Shown here: piece after piece, positions 6,254-8,422 of the stretch | Layout of the letters: every line of letters starts with the position of its first letter | Position numbering within the stretch: position 1 is the first letter of the stretch | NCBI GenBank assembly: GCA_003153855.1 | Contig: PMBM01000189.1 | Location: forward strand, 1-8,422 | Source of the DNA: Propionibacteriaceae bacterium | GTDB lineage: Bacteria; Actinomycetota; Actinomycetes; Propionibacteriales; Propionibacteriaceae | Length of the DNA stretch: 8,422 bases | Reading direction: 5' to 3' | The notes under the pieces: model-generated | Databases searched by the model: none | What the model saw: only the letters and a program-made list of their open reading frames with translations | What the model was told of the DNA's origin: nothing | Program-made: the position numbers and the translations under genes

Positions 6254-6412
6254 CGGTACGCAGTCGACGCGGTCACCTCGTCCGGGGTGGCCGCTTCGGC
6301 GTTTCCGGCACAACCGCGACAGCCCATCACTCGATCGTGGACTATAGGGATATCTACCAGCATGCCTAGAGATCCCGAGACATCACGACACACCCGGGAT
6401 GACCGGCCAGTC
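6254..6412. other. Convergent spacer with an A/T-rich patch
   Basis: This 159-bp stretch lies between the ends of the flotillin and thioesterase genes. I find no credible gene or tRNA in it. It holds a very short CGC-TTCG-GCG hairpin (6292-6301, 3-bp stem) followed by TTT, and a separate 6-bp inverted repeat, ATCCCG (6372-6377) with CGGGAT (6395-6400) and a 17-base loop. Neither is a strong terminator. A conspicuously A/T-rich patch, ACTATAGGGATATCTA (6341-6356), contains TATAGT on the minus strand, a perfect -10-type hexamer, but no gene follows it. Confidence 0.4.
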
Positions 6413-6844
6413 TCAGGGAGCGATCCCCAGACGCTGCGCCTTGTCGGACACCTTCTGGTCGAAGCGGTGCCTCTGCACGACCGCCCGGGTGTGGGTGCCG
6501 ACGGAGATCACGTCCTCCTCGTCGAGGACGGTCACCGAGAAGGACACGCTGCGAGGTTCGACATGGGTGACCTCGACCTCGGCACGGATCGTGGCGCCGA
6601 CCGGTGTGGGCGCGGAATGGCTGATGCTGACGACCGTACCGAGCGAGACCTCGCCGTCCTCAAGATGAGGGGCCAGCGCCTCCGCGCATGCCGCCTCGAT
6701 GAACGACACGAGCGCCGCGGTCGCGAGGACCTTCGGCATGTCGGCGAACAAGGCGTAGTCGCCGCGCCCGTACGGGACGGTCATCGTCTCGTCGACCTGC
6801 TTGAGAAGGGAGGAGGTGGCACCTTGGGCCAGGGCGGGCTTCAT
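6413..6844 (-). CDS. FlK-type hotdog-fold acyl-CoA thioesterase
   Basis: A 143-residue single-domain hotdog protein resembling FlK, the fluoroacetyl-CoA thioesterase of Streptomyces cattleya. The match spans almost the whole length, and the three catalytic residues known for FlK fall at identical numbers: T42 (in LATAAL), E50 (FIEAAC) and H76 (SISHSAP). The segment LEDGEVSLGT (61-70) and the ending GTHTRAVV (115-122) also match. The FlK lid residue Phe33 is kept (F33), but gate residue Phe36 is Met here, so fluoroacetyl-CoA is unlikely to be its substrate; the real acyl-CoA is unknown. It is soluble and cytoplasmic. It is transcribed divergently from menF with 118 bp between. The ATG (6842-6844) has no Shine-Dalgarno, but a TAGCAT -10 box ends 6 bases before it, suggesting a leaderless mRNA. 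Fold and catalysis are well supported; physiological role is not. Confidence 0.86.
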   Translation of the reverse strand: MKPALAQGATSSLLKQVDETMTVPYGRGDYALFADMPKVLATAALVSFIEAACAEALAPHLEDGEVSLGTVVSISHSAPTPVGATIRAEVEVTHVEPRSVSFSVTVLDEEDVISVGTHTRAVVQRHRFDQKVSDKAQRLGIAP

Positions 6845-6850
6845 GGGCAG

Positions 6851-6856
6851 ATGCTA
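6851..6856 (-). promoter_or_regulatory. -10 box for the leaderless thioesterase mRNA
   Basis: The minus strand reads TAGCAT, six bases (CTGCCC), then the ATG at 6844. The spacing places the transcript start at or next to the ATG. It matches the arrangement before the glycosyltransferase gene. No clear -35 is present. Confidence 0.5.
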
Positions 6857-6948
6857 TGCGAAAGCTTCCGGCTCGGCGATGCTCCGGCGCGGTGGGCACG
6901 ACCGGTACGGGCCGGGTCGGGCGTGCAGAAGCACGCGTCCGAGGTCGC

Positions 6949-6954
6949 TAGAGT
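6949..6954 (+). promoter_or_regulatory. -10 box for menF, probably leaderless
   Basis: TAGAGT is followed by eight bases and the ATG at 6963, so transcription should begin within about two bases of the start codon. No Shine-Dalgarno lies between. The element shares a 118-bp divergent spacer with the thioesterase promoter, so a single regulator could affect both genes. No -35 consensus is visible. Confidence 0.5.
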
Positions 6955-6962
6955 TGGCAACG

Positions 6963-8165
6963 ATGTCTGCTGACCCGCCACCCACACTGGTGGTACGAAC
7001 CGTTCTCGTCCACGACTCTCTCCCCTTGTCGAATGCGCTTTCGGGCGATGTCACGGGCGCGTGGACGCACGGCGACGACGGACTGGTCGGGCTGGGGGCG
7101 GCGCTCATCCTCCCTCTGCGCGCCGGCCTCGACGAGGCCTCCGACATCTGGCGGCGGATCGTGGCGACGGCGGCCGTCGACGACCAGGTCCACGTCGAGG
7201 GCTCGGGCCTCGTGGGGTTCGTGTCGACGGCGTTCGACGGCGAGGGTGGCCGGCTCGTCGTGCCGGCACGCATCCTCGGGCGACGCGACGGGGTCGCGTT
7301 CGAGACGACGATCGACAGCGGAGCCGTACGGGACGTGGCCTGCCCGGCCGGACCTGGCGCGGTGACCGTCGTCGACGGCTCGGTGACCGGCGCCGTGTGG
7401 AAGGAGCGTGTCGCCGAGGCCTCGCGTCGCATCCGTACAGGCGCGCTGGCGAAGGTCGTCCTCGCCCGCAGCGTCGTGGCGACCACGGAGAACCCGGTCG
7501 ACCTGCGGTGGCTGGCGCTGCGGCTGGCGGAGGTCTACCCGGACTGCTGGACCTACCTCGTGGGACCGCTGGTGGGCGCGACGCCCGAGCTGCTCGTACG
7601 GCTGAGAGACGGCGTCGCCGAGTCGCGGGTCCTCGCCGGTACGGTCTCCCGCTCCGACGACCCCGCCGAGGACGCGGCTCTCGCCGACTGGCTGCTCGCG
7701 TCGTCGAAGGACCTGTCCGAGCACGAGTACGCGGTGCAGTCGGTCACCGAGAGGCTCGAGGCGCTCGGGGAGCTGCGGGTGACCGGCCCGTCGTTGCTGA
7801 CGTTGCCGAACGTACGGCACCTGGCCACCGACGTGCGGGTCGCCGTCACCGGCCGCAGCGTCCTCGACATCGCGGCAGCCCTCCACCCCTCAGCGGCCGT
7901 GTGCGGCACGCCGCGGGAGGTGGCGCGGGCACTGATCACGGAGATCGAGGGCATGAACCGCGACGTGTACGCCGGGGGCGTCGGCTGGATCGATGCGGCT
8001 GGCGACGGCGAGATCGGGATCGCGCTGCGCTGCGGGGTCCGTACGGGCGAGCGCGAGCTCACCGCGTTCGCCGGCGGCGGGATCATGGGCGACTCGGTGC
8101 CCGACTCCGAGCTCGCCGAGACCGACGCGAAGCTGCGACCTGTACTGGGGGCGCTCCGCTCCTGA
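6963..8165 (+). CDS. menF: Isochorismate synthase (menaquinone pathway, MenF-like)
   Basis: A 400-residue chorismate-utilising enzyme that converts chorismate to isochorismate, the entry to menaquinone synthesis. Family motifs run in order: LAKVVLARS (162-170; K164 aligns with the general-base lysine of MenF/EntC), GATPEL (205-210; E209 aligns with the general acid), LAGTVSR (224-230), SSKDLSEHEYAV (247-258), LPNVRHL (281-287), LHPSAAVCGTPR (307-318), and EIEGMNRDVYAGGVGW (327-342, with Mg-binding glutamate). Alanine at the position where anthranilate synthases carry threonine (311 or 312, within SAAV) supports water rather than ammonia as nucleophile. The tail-to-tail neighbour is menD, the next enzyme, so menaquinone rather than siderophore synthesis is the likely role. 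The ATG at 6963 is chosen because a -10 box lies immediately upstream; an in-frame start at 6801 would add 54 residues overlapping the divergent gene. A salicylate synthase is less likely without siderophore genes nearby. Confidence 0.93.
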   Translation: MSADPPPTLVVRTVLVHDSLPLSNALSGDVTGAWTHGDDGLVGLGAALILPLRAGLDEASDIWRRIVATAAVDDQVHVEGSGLVGFVSTAFDGEGGRLVVPARILGRRDGVAFETTIDSGAVRDVACPAGPGAVTVVDGSVTGAVWKERVAEASRRIRTGALAKVVLARSVVATTENPVDLRWLALRLAEVYPDCWTYLVGPLVGATPELLVRLRDGVAESRVLAGTVSRSDDPAEDAALADWLLASSKDLSEHEYAVQSVTERLEALGELRVTGPSLLTLPNVRHLATDVRVAVTGRSVLDIAAALHPSAAVCGTPREVARALITEIEGMNRDVYAGGVGWIDAAGDGEIGIALRCGVRTGERELTAFAGGGIMGDSVPDSELAETDAKLRPVLGALRS

Positions 8166-8168
8166 GCC

Positions 8169-8422
8169 TCAGAGGATCGCGTGGAGCCGGGCGAGGTTCG
8201 CGCGGCTGGTGGCAACCTCCACGACGGTGACGCCGCGCCGGATCACGTCCAACGCCTCGGGCAGGTCGTCCAGCTGGACCTTCCGGTGGACGATGCCGTA
8301 GCCGGCGCAGAGCGACGCCAGGTCGGCGCCGACGGGCGTCCCGAACACCCGCTCGAACGCCTCGGGATGGTTGGCGTGCTCGAGGGTCGCGAAGATGCCC
8401 CCGCCGTCGTCGTTCGCCACGA
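8169..8422 (-). CDS. menD: MenD, SEPHCHC synthase (C-terminal fragment, runs off the window)
   Basis: The last 83 residues or so of the thiamine-diphosphate enzyme MenD, which condenses isochorismate with 2-oxoglutarate to give 2-succinyl-5-enolpyruvyl-6-hydroxy-3-cyclohexene-1-carboxylate. The visible part begins with ANDDGGGIFATLEH, the MenD form of the end of the thiamine-diphosphate/Mg-binding region. It continues through VFGTPVGADLASLCAGYG and ends with VTVVEVATSRANLARLHAIL, closely matching the mycobacterial MenD C-terminus. The catalytic N-terminal domains are outside the window, and the valine at the edge is an internal residue, not a start. Its TGA stop is 3 bp from the menF stop on the opposite strand, with no terminator between, so the two menaquinone genes are convergent and not an operon. 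Identification is firm despite the short length. Confidence 0.93.
   Translation of the reverse strand, partial: VANDDGGGIFATLEHANHPEAFERVFGTPVGADLASLCAGYGIVHRKVQLDDLPEALDVIRRGVTVVEVATSRANLARLHAIL

Noticed and set aside
4742..6313. A 523-residue open frame on the minus strand opposite the flotillin
   Set aside because: The apparent Leu/Gly/Arg/Asp repeats mirror the Ala/Glu-rich coiled coil on the other strand; the flotillin reading is unambiguous.
6372..6400. A possible terminator hairpin with ATCCCG/CGGGAT arms
   Set aside because: The stem is only 6 bp with a 17-base loop and no T-run, too weak to call.
6963..8165. Salicylate or anthranilate synthase instead of isochorismate synthase
   Set aside because: The alanine in the HPSAA motif argues against an amino-transferring enzyme, no siderophore genes are visible, and menD lies next to it.

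Overview
The window comes from a high-GC Gram-positive actinomycete. The evidence is strong G/C third-position bias, GTG starts, an fhaA-fhaB-pstP serine/threonine phospho-signalling block, menaquinone genes, and a mycothiol-type glycosyltransferase/deacetylase pair. Gene content and codon use would fit Nocardioidaceae or Propionibacteriales, but that placement is inference. Coding density is very high, and no gap without a gene exceeds 190 bp. I see no tRNA, rRNA, CRISPR array, insertion sequence or integrase.

Layout. (1) 1-1600, minus strand: fhaA, fhaB and the start of pstP, tightly packed and co-oriented. In actinomycetes this block usually continues into rodA, pbpA, pknA and pknB, which would lie beyond the left edge; it couples Ser/Thr phosphorylation to cell-wall growth and division. 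(2) 1788-1973, plus strand: a 61-residue acidic, histidine-containing orphan protein, divergent from fhaA and ending one base from the next gene. (3) 1975-4033, minus strand: an MshA-like GT4 glycosyltransferase followed after 10 bp by a compact PIG-L/LmbE zinc deacetylase. Together they look like a 'transfer GlcNAc, then deacetylate' module. The glycosyltransferase differs from true MshA at recognised acceptor-site positions, so the product may not be the mycothiol precursor. (4) 4197-6253, plus strand: an NfeD-like membrane protein and a flotillin (SPFH protein), a yuaF-floT-type membrane-organisation operon. (5) 6413-6844, minus strand: a FlK-type hotdog thioesterase with all three catalytic residues. 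(6) 6963-8165, plus strand: isochorismate synthase (MenF); and 8169-8422, minus strand: the C-terminus of MenD. These are consecutive steps of menaquinone synthesis, arranged tail to tail.

Several genes appear to be transcribed without a 5' leader. A TANNNT -10 box lies 6 bp before the start codon of the glycosyltransferase and of the thioesterase, and 8 bp before menF. The most interesting points for follow-up are the MshA-like/PIG-L pair, the FlK-like thioesterase beside the menaquinone genes, and the small acidic orphan protein.
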